A DNA stretch of 64,000 nt from JAICXG01 sp963801255 (GCA_963801255.1 CAWDEC010000006.1:620001-684000); one strand, 5' to 3'; counted from the first letter of the stretch, positions 16,834 to 25,326 are shown. Numbers and translations: made by a program. Notes: generated by a model from the letters alone, not told the origin.

Positions 16834-17832
16834 CTAGAGTTTTAGATAGAGCGTGCGTGTGCCAAAGTCGATGATGGCGTGATTGCGGCTGAGGAATTCC
16901 GAGCCTAACAATCCCGCGACTGGGGGGGAGCCTTTGAGCAGATCGCCATGAATAAGGCCGCGCAGGTCCATGACTCCAACTTCCTTTCCCCTAACGAGAA
17001 AATGTCCAATCGCAAAATGTCGAATGACCGCGAGCTGGAGGCCGCGCTCCTTGAGGTTTACGGCCCCGGAAGCATAAGGCGTATCGCGCAGATGCAGGCG
17101 CATCTGGTCAACGAACGGACGATGGATCAAGGTCGTAAAAGCACCAGTGTCGACCATGAGTTGCGCGGCTTTCCCATTGAGCTTGCCATCGACGTATAGG
17201 TTCCAGCCCTGGGTGACGCGGATAGGAATGTTTTTCCATCCTCGATGGTTCACGCCCGGCACCGTCCCCGGCACATCCGGGTCAATCTTCATGAGGAGTA
17301 ACTGTTCCTCGCAATTCAGTACCGCCTGTGTGGGAAAAAGAATGTCGGCCCCGAGAATACCATCCAGCTGCTGCTCGTGAAATTCCTGTGCGGCGCGCGC
17401 AGGCGTGCGGAGGTCAATCGAGACCATTGGCTCGTCGACGAGGATGAGAGCGCCGAGCCGCAGATGGTGCGCGATGGTGACTCGGTTGTAGCCGCCATTA
17501 ATGCGCAACCGTGCTGGCAGGGTGGAGGAGCGCGGAATAGGACTTATCCCAAAATAAGCAGCACGTGTAGCGGAGATCGCGCTGACCGGTGCGCCGGAAT
17601 CGACTCCAAGTATGGCTCGCTTGCCATTGATTTCTGCCCTAACGAGAAAATGATTCTGGCGCGAACGCTCGAGCGGTAAGGCTTGGAAGACCAAATTGTC
17701 GAGCGCCGGCTGAGTGACGGACCCTCGGCTAGCGGCGGACATTGCGCCGACGCCGAAAAAGCCTGCGGCAACCGCGCCAAAGAATAGACCGGTTAATCTA
17801 CCGGTGACGGCCAAATGCCCGGTCAATCTCAT
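16834..17832 (-). CDS. Retropepsin-like aspartic protease with two active-site motifs
   Basis: The protein (about 332 residues from the ATG at 17832) opens with a basic segment and a long hydrophobic stretch, a signal anchor or signal peptide. Two aspartyl-protease half-sites follow: G-V-D-S-G-A-P near residue 77 and M-V-D-T-G-A-F near 227. Each has its own hydrophobic-hydrophobic-Gly partner (G-I-L-G-A-D-I-L and G-L-L-G-S-E-F-L). This suggests a two-lobed enzyme in one chain instead of a homodimer. The stop is 3 bases after a near-copy of the family end pattern D-F-G-T-R-T-L-Y. Likely periplasmic; substrate unknown. Confidence 0.78.
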   Translation of the reverse strand: MRLTGHLAVTGRLTGLFFGAVAAGFFGVGAMSAASRGSVTQPALDNLVFQALPLERSRQNHFLVRAEINGKRAILGVDSGAPVSAISATRAAYFGISPIPRSSTLPARLRINGGYNRVTIAHHLRLGALILVDEPMVSIDLRTPARAAQEFHEQQLDGILGADILFPTQAVLNCEEQLLLMKIDPDVPGTVPGVNHRGWKNIPIRVTQGWNLYVDGKLNGKAAQLMVDTGAFTTLIHRPFVDQMRLHLRDTPYASGAVNLKERGLQLAVIRHFAIGHFLVRGKEVGVMDLRGLIHGDLLKGSPPVAGLLGSEFLSRNHAIIDFGTRTLYLKL

Positions 17833-17853
17833 CGCCGAAAATAGCACCACGCC

Positions 17854-19167
17854 TTATGCGGCGACACCGCTTTTCATTATGGATGGCCAGCGCTGCACTA
17901 AGGCAGAATCAGTCTTTTCTTTGGGGGGCTGGTTTGGCTGCCATTGCCACACAGAGAGCATACCAAAAAATCCCACCACATAGGCGAGAGCGACGAACCA
18001 GCCGTGGCGAACCCAAGGCAGAACGGACCTTGCCTCCGGATACAGATTCGTCAAAGCCACACCAGCAGACGATCCAAACCAAATCATCGACCCACCGAAA
18101 CCGACGGAGTAGGCGAGAAATCCCCAATCGTAGCCACCTTGTTTTAGAGCGAGGACAGTGAGTGGAATGTTATCGAAGACGGAGGAGAGAAAACCTAGTC
18201 CCAGGGCTGTCGGCCAGGATGCGGCTGGCAATTTTTCCACCGGCATCATCGAAGCACAAAGGACTAACGAGAGAAGGAAGATCGAACCCTTGAAGGTTTC
18301 GGGTAACACTTCCCAATCCGGCCGGCGGAGAGTCACCGAGATGAGAATCGCCACCCACACGGCGACACCGATGAATGGAAAGTGATTCGCGATGGCCGAG
18401 AACTTCAGGTTGACTGTCAGGTTGGTTGCGAGAGCCAGAGCCAGAATGAATCCCACGATGGCAATGCGTGCCCAGTCGATGTGGGTGTGTTCGTGGGAAT
18501 GTTTCAGAATGGAGGAATATCTTTGTTGGAGAATGGCGGCCGGGACCCCGAAAACGCAGAGGGCGATGGACGAAGCGATGATCGCTTCGAAGACTTCTAA
18601 CGGCGAAACACCCTCAATCCACATCATGGTGGTGGTGGTATCGCCGACTACACTCCAGGCACCGCCGGCGTTGGCAGCGGCGACGATCGCGGCGAGGTAT
18701 CCAATATGCACCTTGGCGCGAAAAAGCTGATGCGCCATGGCGCCGCCAATCATGGCTCCAGCGATGTTATCGAGGAATGACGAGAGCACCCACACCATCG
18801 CGAGCAGAAGGAAGGCACCCTTCCAATCGTGTGGCATAAATTTTGGCAGCACGACTGGCACATGGCTCTTCTCGAAATGGCGTGAGAGAAGCGCGAAGCC
18901 GGTGAGCAGGCCGAGGAGATTGACCAGAATCACCCACTCATGCCCAAGGTGAAAGAGGAAACCGACCAGTCCCGGGCCAGCCTTGAAACCAGTAAAAAAA
19001 ATCTTGTAGAGTGCAATACTCGTTAGGCCAGCAAGAGCAGCACGCATCGTGTAGTGATGAAAAATCGCCACACCCAGCAAGGTGAGAGCGAAAAGAATGA
19101 ACTCGACCGGTAGCCCAAAGAGCAGCGGCATCGTTGGCGTCTCGGCCATGGCCAGGGCAAGTGTCAC
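17854..19167 (-). CDS. Sodium/proton antiporter or citrate-type ion transporter
   Basis: The 437-residue protein has about 12 hydrophobic segments. Two pseudo-repeated motifs, S-F-L-D-N-I-A-G-A-M (residues about 130) and S-V-F-D-N-I-P-L-T-V (about 335), are typical of the ion-transporter superfamily that holds NhaD and ArsB/CitM. Between them lies G-G-A-W-S-V-V-G-D-T-T-T-T-M-M-W, similar to the substrate loop of NhaD. A histidine-rich cytoplasmic loop (K-H-S-H-E-H-T-H) could bind metal. The transported ion cannot be told from sequence alone. Confidence 0.78.
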   Translation of the reverse strand: MTLALAMAETPTMPLLFGLPVEFILFALTLLGVAIFHHYTMRAALAGLTSIALYKIFFTGFKAGPGLVGFLFHLGHEWVILVNLLGLLTGFALLSRHFEKSHVPVVLPKFMPHDWKGAFLLLAMVWVLSSFLDNIAGAMIGGAMAHQLFRAKVHIGYLAAIVAAANAGGAWSVVGDTTTTMMWIEGVSPLEVFEAIIASSIALCVFGVPAAILQQRYSSILKHSHEHTHIDWARIAIVGFILALALATNLTVNLKFSAIANHFPFIGVAVWVAILISVTLRRPDWEVLPETFKGSIFLLSLVLCASMMPVEKLPAASWPTALGLGFLSSVFDNIPLTVLALKQGGYDWGFLAYSVGFGGSMIWFGSSAGVALTNLYPEARSVLPWVRHGWFVALAYVVGFFGMLSVWQWQPNQPPKEKTDSALVQRWPSIMKSGVAA

Positions 19168-19257
19168 AATCTTATCGGCAGCCCTATCTTTATCGGCAGT
19201 CGTTTCGCAGTGACGAGATTGTTATCCCGTCGTGCGAGGCGATTCGTTCGGCATTCG

Positions 19258-20025
19258 TTAGGCAAAAGGGCTTGAGCCGCCTAATTGCTCGATCAATCTT
19301 TGCCAACGCGCCAACTGGTCCGCGCTCAGTTCGCCCGGCTTTTCGTTTTCCACGGCTGCTTTCAAAAGCGTCGCCAGGTCAGTCGAGCGTCTCGTGTTGA
19401 CCGTCTCCTTCCCCGTCGCTGTGACGAAGCGTTCCCACTCGTTGTCATTCATCTTACTCCGCAGTTCACGCGCTTCTTCCTGCAACTTGCCCACGGCTTC
19501 TGCGAGCGTAGCCGGAGTTATCTTGACCGCTTCGAAGAGATCGAGCATCCGCTGGAAACTGAGGTGCAAAGGCAGCGTGGCAAATTGCGCGCCGAGATCG
19601 TGCGAGAGTCGATCTCGCGGAGTAAAGGCTGTGCCTGATCGAACCAAACTCGTCCAGTTGTCGCCGACAAAACAACCTAGTTCGCAAAAGTAGCCGCCGC
19701 CGGCATTCACCACCTCGACGAAACAGTGCTCGAGAAAAGGATTGATCTCGCGCGCGCCTTCGACCGAGCCATCCTCCCGATAGATTCGCAGAAGCACCTG
19801 CCGCGGGCTCAACCCAGCGCGCGCAAAGAGCCGGCGCCAGTTCACGTCCCAGTAAAGGAAAAGTGAACCTGGATCGCGCGCTGTGACGTAGAGCAGATCA
19901 GAATCGTAAGTCGTGGGCAACTCGTCGCCGTTCGGGGAAGGGTGGACGCGCACTACCGGTTGCACAGAGATGTGGAAACCTTCTTCGTTAGGCCCGGTGG
20001 GGCTCGGTGCTTTTTCTTCGTTCAC
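19258..20025 (-). CDS. DUF4912 domain protein
   Basis: The 255-residue protein has a disordered, proline-rich N-terminus. A DUF4912 segment follows (L-L-Y-V-T-A-R-D-P-G-S-L-F-L-Y-W-D-V, residues about 44-61), then R-I-Y-R-E-D-G and C-F-V-E-V. The C-terminal part is helical with a coiled-coil look (K-L-Q-E-E-A-R-E-L-R-S-K-M). The domain is reminiscent of carbohydrate-binding modules and is often seen near alpha-glucan genes, but treZ is 10 kb away. The last codon region contains the 9-base repeated word (19255). Confidence 0.75.
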   Translation of the reverse strand: MNEEKAPSPTGPNEEGFHISVQPVVRVHPSPNGDELPTTYDSDLLYVTARDPGSLFLYWDVNWRRLFARAGLSPRQVLLRIYREDGSVEGAREINPFLEHCFVEVVNAGGGYFCELGCFVGDNWTSLVRSGTAFTPRDRLSHDLGAQFATLPLHLSFQRMLDLFEAVKITPATLAEAVGKLQEEARELRSKMNDNEWERFVTATGKETVNTRRSTDLATLLKAAVENEKPGELSADQLARWQRLIEQLGGSSPFA

Positions 20026-20171
20026 GATCCTGGTTTGATCGCGGTGATTAATATCTGAGCCTTCCGCAGCAACAAGCGAAATCTCCGAAGCCGGCGGGAA
20101 AACCTCTGAAGTGCGCCCTCGGGCGCGACTTACGGTCTGGCGTGATGCGCTTCATTGACTAAACTTGGCGC

Positions 20172-21395
20172 ATGCCTTCCGAGACCATCCAGCTGCGTGG
20201 CCACATCATCGATTCGCTCATTTTGCCCAAGGTCCTGGATGAAATCATCTCCCACGGCGCGACTTTCAAGATCGGTGAAGTCAATATCGGCGAGCAGCGA
20301 AAAGACCAGAGCTTCGCTCGTATCGAGGTCATGGCGCCCGATGCCAACACGCTTGATGCGCTTGTCCTGCGCTTGCGCCAACACGGGGCCGAGGTCGAGG
20401 AAAAGAAGAATGTGCAACTTGCAACCGCGCCGGCCGATGGCGTCTTTCCGCAGGATTTTTATATTACGACGAACCAACGAACGTTCGCCCGAATCGATGA
20501 TACCGAGATCGAAGTCCATCCCACGTTGATGGATAGCGCAATCGTGGTCGATCGCGCTTCCAAGACTGCAACGGCGAAGAGATTCCGCGAGGTCAAGAAA
20601 GGGATGGAAACTGTCGTTGGCCATCAGGGCATTCGCGTCGAACCGCTGCAACGCCTCGCTTCGCATTCCGATCTTTTCGAATTCCTTTCGAGCCCCGCCT
20701 CGGTTGAGAAGCCGAAGAGTGTGGTCATTCGCGAGATGGCGCAGGAAATCAAGCGCGCCAAAGGAGGGAATGGCCGCATTCTCGTGGTTGGCGGGCCAGC
20801 GATTGTGCATACCGGCGCGGGCGAGCATTTCGAGAAATTGATCGCGGGCGGCTTTGTGCAGCTTCTCTTCGCCGGCAACGCCCTTGCCGCACACGATCTG
20901 GAGAATGCGCTTTTTGGCACGTCGTTAGGCGTAAACCTTGAGGAAGGCGGCCTTGCTCGACAGGGAACGCAGAATTACCTGCGCGCCATCAATGCGGTTT
21001 GCGGCGCGGGCGGCATTCGGCCAGCGGTGGCAAGCGGCCTGGTCAAGCGCGGCATTTTTTATCGCTGCGTGAAGCACGGTGTCGATTTTGTCCTGGCTGG
21101 TTCCATTCGAGATGATGGGCCGCTGCCCGATGTCATCACTGATGTGCTCGAAGCGCAAAAGGCCATGCGCGCCAAACTCGACGGTGTCACGATGGCTGTG
21201 ATGATGGGGACGATGTTGCATTCGATTGCGGTTGCCAATTTGCTTCCGGCCACAGTCAAAATGCTCTGCATCGACATCAATCCTGCCGTGGTGGCAAAAC
21301 TCACCGAACGCGGCAATTTTCAAACTGTCGGCCTCGTGACCGATATGGAGCCATTCCTGCGCGAGCTGACCAGTTGCGTTATCGGCGATCGTTAG
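20172..21395 (+). CDS. TIGR00300 LOR/SDH-domain protein, ornithine cyclodeaminase half of AgrE
   Basis: The 407-residue protein starts with the LOR/SDH conserved domain (L-R-G-H-I-I-D-S-L-I-L-P-K-V-L-D, then F-A-R-I-E-V). A Rossmann-like C-terminal part follows (G-R-I-L-V-V-G-G-P-A-I-V-H-T, then L-F-A-G-N-A-L-A-A-H-D, and M-M-G-T-M-L-H-S-I-A). In cyanobacterial AgrE/ArgZ this is the C-terminal half, reported to convert ornithine to proline. Here it is a separate gene lying 13 bases before the gene equivalent to the N-terminal half. The stop TAG lies inside a copy of the 9-base repeat. The activity is inferred. Confidence 0.8.
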   Translation: MPSETIQLRGHIIDSLILPKVLDEIISHGATFKIGEVNIGEQRKDQSFARIEVMAPDANTLDALVLRLRQHGAEVEEKKNVQLATAPADGVFPQDFYITTNQRTFARIDDTEIEVHPTLMDSAIVVDRASKTATAKRFREVKKGMETVVGHQGIRVEPLQRLASHSDLFEFLSSPASVEKPKSVVIREMAQEIKRAKGGNGRILVVGGPAIVHTGAGEHFEKLIAGGFVQLLFAGNALAAHDLENALFGTSLGVNLEEGGLARQGTQNYLRAINAVCGAGGIRPAVASGLVKRGIFYRCVKHGVDFVLAGSIRDDGPLPDVITDVLEAQKAMRAKLDGVTMAVMMGTMLHSIAVANLLPATVKMLCIDINPAVVAKLTERGNFQTVGLVTDMEPFLRELTSCVIGDR

Positions 21396-21408
21396 GCAAC
21401 AAAGTCTC

Positions 21409-22215
21409 ATGCGCCAGCTGCTTCTTTGTCCACCGGACCATTACGGGATTGAATACGAGATTAATCCATGGATGAGTCGCGCTCGCGGCGCTGACACCGC
21501 ACTCGTCCGGACGCAATGGCGCGGCCTGCATGAGAAGCTCTGCAGCCTCGGTTGCGAGGTCCATCTCGTCCCGCCGCAGCCCAAACTGCCCGACATGGTC
21601 TTCACAGCCAACGCTGGCCTTGCAGTTGGAAAAAAATTCATCCCGAGCAATTTCCGCCACAAAGAACGCGCCGGGGAAGCGCCGTTCTTCGCGGAATGGA
21701 TGCAAGAGCACGATTACGAAGTGATTTGGCTGCCGGGCGATCAGTTTTTCGAAGGCGAAGGCGACGCGCTTTTCGCCGGCGATGCGCTCTTTTGCGGATA
21801 CAAATTCCGCACCGATGTGAGCGCCCATCGGAGCGTCGCTGAGATTTTGAACTGTCTTGTCATCTCCGTCGAACTGGTCGATCCGCGCTTCTATCACATC
21901 GATACCTGCTTTTGTCCGTTGACTGATGGCGGCGCAATCTGGTTTCCGGCGGCTTTCGACGAGTACGGGCAGCGCGCGATCCGCAGTCATGTTCCGAATC
22001 TGATCGACGTAGCAGAAGAAGAAGCGGCCCACTTCTCGTGCAACGCTGTCGTGCTCGAGCACAACGTGGTTATGCCCGAGGGTGCGCCGCGCTTGATGGA
22101 ATCGTTAGGCAAACGCGGTTATAGCTGTCATCCGCTGCCGATGACCGAGTTTTTGAAAGCCGGCGGCGCCTGTAAGTGTCTAACGATGCTTATGCCGCAA
22201 AGAGAGACGTGTTAG
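21409..22215 (+). CDS. Amidinotransferase-fold arginine dihydrolase/deiminase-like enzyme
   Basis: The 268-residue protein has the guanidino-modifying enzyme fold: D-M-V-F-T-A-N-A-G-L near residue 64, E-G-E-G-D-A-L-F near 116 and the catalytic cysteine in C-K-C-L-T-M (Cys257) near the C-terminus. The F-T-A-N-A-G motif matches the arginine dihydrolase half of cyanobacterial ArgZ/AgrE better than dimethylargininase, which has F-T-R-D. With the upstream TIGR00300 gene it would form arginine to ornithine to proline. Product specificity is inference. Ends convergently with polX. Confidence 0.75.
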   Translation: MRQLLLCPPDHYGIEYEINPWMSRARGADTALVRTQWRGLHEKLCSLGCEVHLVPPQPKLPDMVFTANAGLAVGKKFIPSNFRHKERAGEAPFFAEWMQEHDYEVIWLPGDQFFEGEGDALFAGDALFCGYKFRTDVSAHRSVAEILNCLVISVELVDPRFYHIDTCFCPLTDGGAIWFPAAFDEYGQRAIRSHVPNLIDVAEEEAAHFSCNAVVLEHNVVMPEGAPRLMESLGKRGYSCHPLPMTEFLKAGGACKCLTMLMPQRETC

Positions 22216-22233
22216 GAAAAGATCCTTTGTCGG

Positions 22234-22287
22234 GAGCTGCAAAGGGGACAATCAGCCCCTGAAGTTTTCCCGCTTCCTTTGCAGCTC
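22234..22287. terminator. Bidirectional hairpin between convergent genes
   Basis: GAGCTGCAAAGG (22234-22245) and CCTTTGCAGCTC (22276-22287) are perfect 12-base complements. Inside the loop GGGG and CCCC can pair as well (GGGGACAATCAGCCCC). The structure straddles the end of polX and the gap to the + strand gene. Convergent position supports a shared terminator; no strong T run follows. Confidence 0.5.
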
Positions 22288-24012
22288 ACGCTCAATCTTT
22301 CCTAACGGTCGCGTGTTTACGACGTCATTTTTCGTGAGCCAACCCTTGCGCGCTATGCCGACGCCAAACCAAAGTTCCTGCAGCTTTTCCACGCCGTGCG
22401 CGTCAGGGTTAATAACGCATTTCACTCCTTTTTCCTTCGCCAAAGGCCACCAGCGCCAATCGAGGTCGAGGCGTTTAGGCGCAGCGTTCAGTTCGATCCA
22501 GGTGCCGGTTTCGGAGGCTGCCTGAATGACTGCCGGAATATCGAGCGCGTAGGGCTCGCGCCGCAGAAGGAGCCGCCCCGTAGGATGCGCTAGCATGGTA
22601 ACGTATGGATTGCTGATCGCGCGAATAATTCGCTTTGTCATTTCCGCTTCCGGAATCTGATGCGCGGAATGGACAGAGGCGACGACGTAATCGAGCTGGC
22701 CTAACAATTCGTCGGGAAAATCCAGCGAACCGTCCCGCAGGATATCGCATTCGACGCCGGCGAAAAGACGAAAGCCTTCAAAGCTTTGATTTAGCTGGCG
22801 GATCTTTGCCATTTGCACGCGCAGGCGCGCTTCATCCAGGCCGCCCGCTTGGACCGAGCTGCGGCTGTGATCGGCAATTCCCAGATATTGGAGGCCTAAT
22901 TCCTGAGCTGCCACTGCCATTTCCTCGAGCGAATTACGCCCATCGCTTGCGCTCGTATGACAGTGGAAACAGCCGCGCAGATTGCTCGCCTCGATCAAAC
23001 CAGGGAGACGCCCTTCTTCGGCGGCTTCAATTTCGCCGCAGTTTTCGCGTAACTCTGGCGGAATGAAGTCGAGACCGAGGGCACGGTACAATTCCACCTC
23101 ATCCTGTACCGTCGGAATTCCCTGGACCGCTCGCTTCTTTTTTGTCGTCTGCTCGGCTGGCGCGAGACGGTATTCGTTTAAGGTCCAGCCGGATTGCAGG
23201 GCGCGATTACGCAGCACGATGTTGTGCTCCTTGCTCCCGGTAAAATAGCCAAGCGCGAAGGGATATTCAGTGCTGCTCACAACGCGAAGATCAGCCTGAA
23301 TGCCGGAGCGGAGTCGGACACTCGTTTTGGTCGCGCCGCGCGCGATGACACTTTCAACGAGTGGATGCTTAACGAAGAACTCCCCGATCGCATCCGGAGC
23401 TTTCGTGGACACGATAAAATCAAGGTCGCGCACGATCTCTTTACGTCGTCGATAGCTGCCGGCGATGCTGGCCTGCGACGTGTCGGGATGTGCCTGCAGG
23501 TCCTCCAGCAATTTTTCCGCTTCCGCCGCGACTGCGCCGAACTGAAAACTTCCGGCATGCTTGGCGCGATTAGCGATCGTTAGGCAAATTTTTTCCTGCG
23601 TGACTTTACCAAAGCCGGGCAGCTCGGCGACCCGGCCTTCCTGGCAGGCCCGCTCCAATTCCTGGATCGAACCGATTTGTAACTTCTCATAAAGCGCCTT
23701 GATTTTTTTCGCGCCCAGACCCGGTAAAGAAAACAGCTCGAGAATCCCAGGCGGGAATTTGGCGCAAAGGTCGTCGTAGAATTTGGACGAACCGGTCAGC
23801 GCGAGCTCGGTGATCTTACTCGCGATTGCCTTGCCGACCCCGGGAATTTCCTCGAGTCGATTCTCCTCCGCCAGTTCGCGCAAATTTCCGCCCCAGGTTT
23901 CGATTGAGCGGGCGGCATTCGTGTAGGCGCGGATTTTGAAGGGATTTTCTTCTTCAAGCTCAAGCAGGGTGGCGATTGTCTCGAGCACTGCCACGATTTG
24001 TTCCTTTTTCAT
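22252..24012 (-). CDS. polX: DNA polymerase/3'-5' exonuclease PolX
   Basis: The protein has about 586 residues from the ATG at 24012. The N-terminal HhH region (F-K-I-R-A-Y-T-N-A-A-R, I-P-G-V-G-K-A-I-A-S-K-I) is followed by the family X catalytic segment (I-A-G-S-Y-R-R-R-K-E-I-V-R-D-L-D-F-I-V). The palm/thumb contains F-A-L-G-Y-F-T-G-S-K-E-H-N. The C-terminal PHP domain has G-C-F-H-C-H-T-S-A-S-D-G and G-I-A-D-H-S with a later A-H-P-T-G-R metal ligand. Such bacterial enzymes fill gaps and proofread in base-excision repair. The frame continues to 24120 but the sequence there is not family-like. Confidence 0.94.
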   Translation of the reverse strand: MKKEQIVAVLETIATLLELEEENPFKIRAYTNAARSIETWGGNLRELAEENRLEEIPGVGKAIASKITELALTGSSKFYDDLCAKFPPGILELFSLPGLGAKKIKALYEKLQIGSIQELERACQEGRVAELPGFGKVTQEKICLTIANRAKHAGSFQFGAVAAEAEKLLEDLQAHPDTSQASIAGSYRRRKEIVRDLDFIVSTKAPDAIGEFFVKHPLVESVIARGATKTSVRLRSGIQADLRVVSSTEYPFALGYFTGSKEHNIVLRNRALQSGWTLNEYRLAPAEQTTKKKRAVQGIPTVQDEVELYRALGLDFIPPELRENCGEIEAAEEGRLPGLIEASNLRGCFHCHTSASDGRNSLEEMAVAAQELGLQYLGIADHSRSSVQAGGLDEARLRVQMAKIRQLNQSFEGFRLFAGVECDILRDGSLDFPDELLGQLDYVVASVHSAHQIPEAEMTKRIIRAISNPYVTMLAHPTGRLLLRREPYALDIPAVIQAASETGTWIELNAAPKRLDLDWRWWPLAKEKGVKCVINPDAHGVEKLQELWFGVGIARKGWLTKNDVVNTRPLGKIERELQRKRENFRG

Positions 24013-24122
24013 TTCCGCCACAGGAAACTCTTGCGCGGAATTTTGGTCTCGTCGATAACGAGCCCGTTCGGATCGCGTTGCGCCAGGCGCGTCTGGCATG
24101 GCAACAGCTTCGCAATCCATCG

Positions 24123-24647
24123 ATGGTAACTGGTTTTCGTTTCGCGTTCGTTCTGAACTTCGTCCTCTTGGGCATTGTGCCGCGCGGCCTGACGAATTCC
24201 TTTCCTAGCAATGGGCCGACTGTTCCTGGAAGATATGCCCGACTGCGCCGCGGCGTCGCCTACGCGCCGGCAAAGGCTCCGTTGCCGGTGAAGCGCGCTA
24301 TCTGGGCGGCGAATCAATTACGTTCCAAGCCTTATCGTTGGGGCGGCGGTCACGCGACTTTCTTCGATCTCGGATATGATTGTTCTGGCACAATCTCCTA
24401 TGTCCTGGCGGGTGCGGGCTTGATCGGCGCTCCCATGTGCTCAAAAGAGCTGCGCAATTTTGGAGAGCACGGTCGCGGCCGATGGATCACGATCTACGCG
24501 CGTAACGGCCACGCCTTTGCAGTGATCGCGGGATTGCGGCTCGACACAACTGCCTGGAACATACGAAGCGAGCACGAGGCGCCGCGCTGGCAGTTGAATT
24601 ATCGGCCGCCGAAAGGTTTCGAATCCCGGCATCCGCGCGGTTTATAA
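24123..24647 (+). CDS. Exported NlpC/P60-type cysteine peptidase
   Basis: The 174-residue product starts at the ATG at 24123 with a signal peptide (F-R-F-A-F-V-L-N-F-V-L-L-G-I-V). The mature part has P-Y-R-W-G-G-G-H, G-Y-D-C-S-G-T-I-S-Y-V-L (Cys87) and the histidine in N-G-H-A-F-A-V-I-A-G. This is the Cys-His arrangement of NlpC/P60 peptidoglycan endopeptidases. The core is short but complete. It is divergent from polX and lies about 110 bases from the end of the peptide-export operon, which is on the other strand. Confidence 0.75.
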   Translation: MVTGFRFAFVLNFVLLGIVPRGLTNSFPSNGPTVPGRYARLRRGVAYAPAKAPLPVKRAIWAANQLRSKPYRWGGGHATFFDLGYDCSGTISYVLAGAGLIGAPMCSKELRNFGEHGRGRWITIYARNGHAFAVIAGLRLDTTAWNIRSEHEAPRWQLNYRPPKGFESRHPRGL

Positions 24648-24753
24648 AACGGAACCCGCCGGCGTTGAACAAAAGGCTGATTTCCGGGTGGAATGTCTTT
24701 TTTTGAGACCGCCAGACCGGGTTCGAACCAGAAGGCGGCCCCCGACTAGCTGA

Positions 24754-24918
24754 TTATTGCGGGATTTTGGTGCCGCGATTCAGCGTCGAGCGATTCTGAT
24801 TCAGCGTTCCGCGATTTTGCTGCGTGCGGGAAGATGATTGATTGGAATGGGCAACGCCGCCTTTCGCATCTTTGTTCGGTTTGAGGTCACTCATTTTTAT
24901 TTCTTTCTTCTGAGCCAT
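24754..24918 (-). CDS. Small double-glycine-leader peptide B (candidate exporter substrate)
   Basis: This is a 54-residue frame, short enough to be missed. The leader M-A-Q-K-K-E-I-K-M-S-D-L-K-P-N-K-D-A-K-G-G ends in a double glycine (20-21). The core of 33 residues is polar and contains a degenerate repeat (N-R-G-T-L-N, N-R-S-T-L-N, N-R-G-T). The leader aligns with that of the upstream peptide gene over D-L-x-P-x-K-x-x-x-G-G. AAGGAG lies 11 bases before the ATG, inside the end of the upstream gene, with a single base between the two frames, so translation is coupled. It is the last gene of a C39-peptidase exporter operon. No modification enzyme is visible. Confidence 0.72.
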   Translation of the reverse strand: MAQKKEIKMSDLKPNKDAKGGVAHSNQSSSRTQQNRGTLNQNRSTLNRGTKIPQ

Positions 24919-24919
24919 A

Positions 24920-25114
24920 CTATTTCTGTCTCCTTGGTTTGTTGTTGGTCGTTTGGTTGATCTCAGTCACACCGAAGAGCAATTGACGACCACCCGAAAC
25001 GTTTTTCTTGGGGATGAGGTCGTCGAGACGGATCAATTTTTCTTTCTTGTTTGACTGCTTCTGCATTGGTGAACCACCAGCGGGAGCTGGGTCCTTGTCC
25101 TTCGGTGTGCTCAC
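24920..25114 (-). CDS. Small double-glycine-leader peptide A (candidate exporter substrate)
   Basis: This 64-residue frame starts with GTG behind a perfect AGGAGG (25120-25125, 5-base spacing). The second part of the leader, K-L-I-R-L-D-D-L-I-P-K-K-N-V-S-G-G, ends in a double glycine at 41-42. The remaining 22 residues (R-Q-L-L-F-G-V-T-E-I-N-Q onward) form the possible core, with a basic C-terminus. An internal Met17 would give a shorter leader. The shared D-L-x-P-x-K-x-x-x-G-G leader with peptide B and the neighbouring C39 ABC exporter suggest cleavage after GG during export. Role (bacteriocin, signal or other) is unknown. Confidence 0.75.
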   Translation of the reverse strand: MSTPKDKDPAPAGGSPMQKQSNKKEKLIRLDDLIPKKNVSGGRQLLFGVTEINQTTNNKPRRQK

Positions 25115-25326
25115 AAAAGCCTCCTCTTAACAGCATTCATGCCATGGTTGGGTTGTTGTCGGACGCAAGGGGGCCCGACAGATTTTGTTCTCCCTGTCTT
25201 TCCCTCGCGAAACGAGAGAAGCGGGCCTTAAAAACTTTTGCCTAACGAGAGTGCCGATCTCCATTTGGTTTTCCCCAAGCGGCCTTGAGGCGAGGCTGAC
25301 TGGCGTAATCATATCCCATAACCGGT
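25115..25326 (-). promoter_or_regulatory. Upstream region of the two peptide genes
   Basis: This 212-base gap separates the sigma-54-type activator gene from peptide A and probably holds a separate promoter for the peptides. I see the ribosome-binding site AGGAGG and one copy of the 9-base repeat (25240-25248). Next to it, on the minus strand, CGGCAC is followed 5 bases later by TT-A-G, only a partial match to a -24/-12 sigma-54 site. No convincing sigma-54 promoter is visible. Confidence 0.3.

Noticed and set aside
20130..20894. Long minus-strand open frame antisense to the TIGR00300 gene
   Set aside because: The + strand reads a recognised family over the same bases; the minus frame has no family-like sequence and arises from GC-biased codon positions.
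15147..22215. A complete agmatine pathway (aguB with the amidinotransferase-fold gene as aguA)
   Set aside because: The 268-residue enzyme is much shorter than agmatine deiminase and has the F-T-A-N-A-G motif of arginine dihydrolases.
24709..24738. GGTTCGAACC palindrome flanked by CCGCC/GGCGG, resembling a tRNA T arm
   Set aside because: No acceptor, D or anticodon arm fits on either strand; it may be a hairpin after peptide B, but an A run rather than a T run follows on the minus strand.
25230..25262. Sigma-54 promoter upstream of peptide A
   Set aside because: CGGCAC with TT at the right distance is present, but the invariant GC of the -12 element is missing (AG instead).
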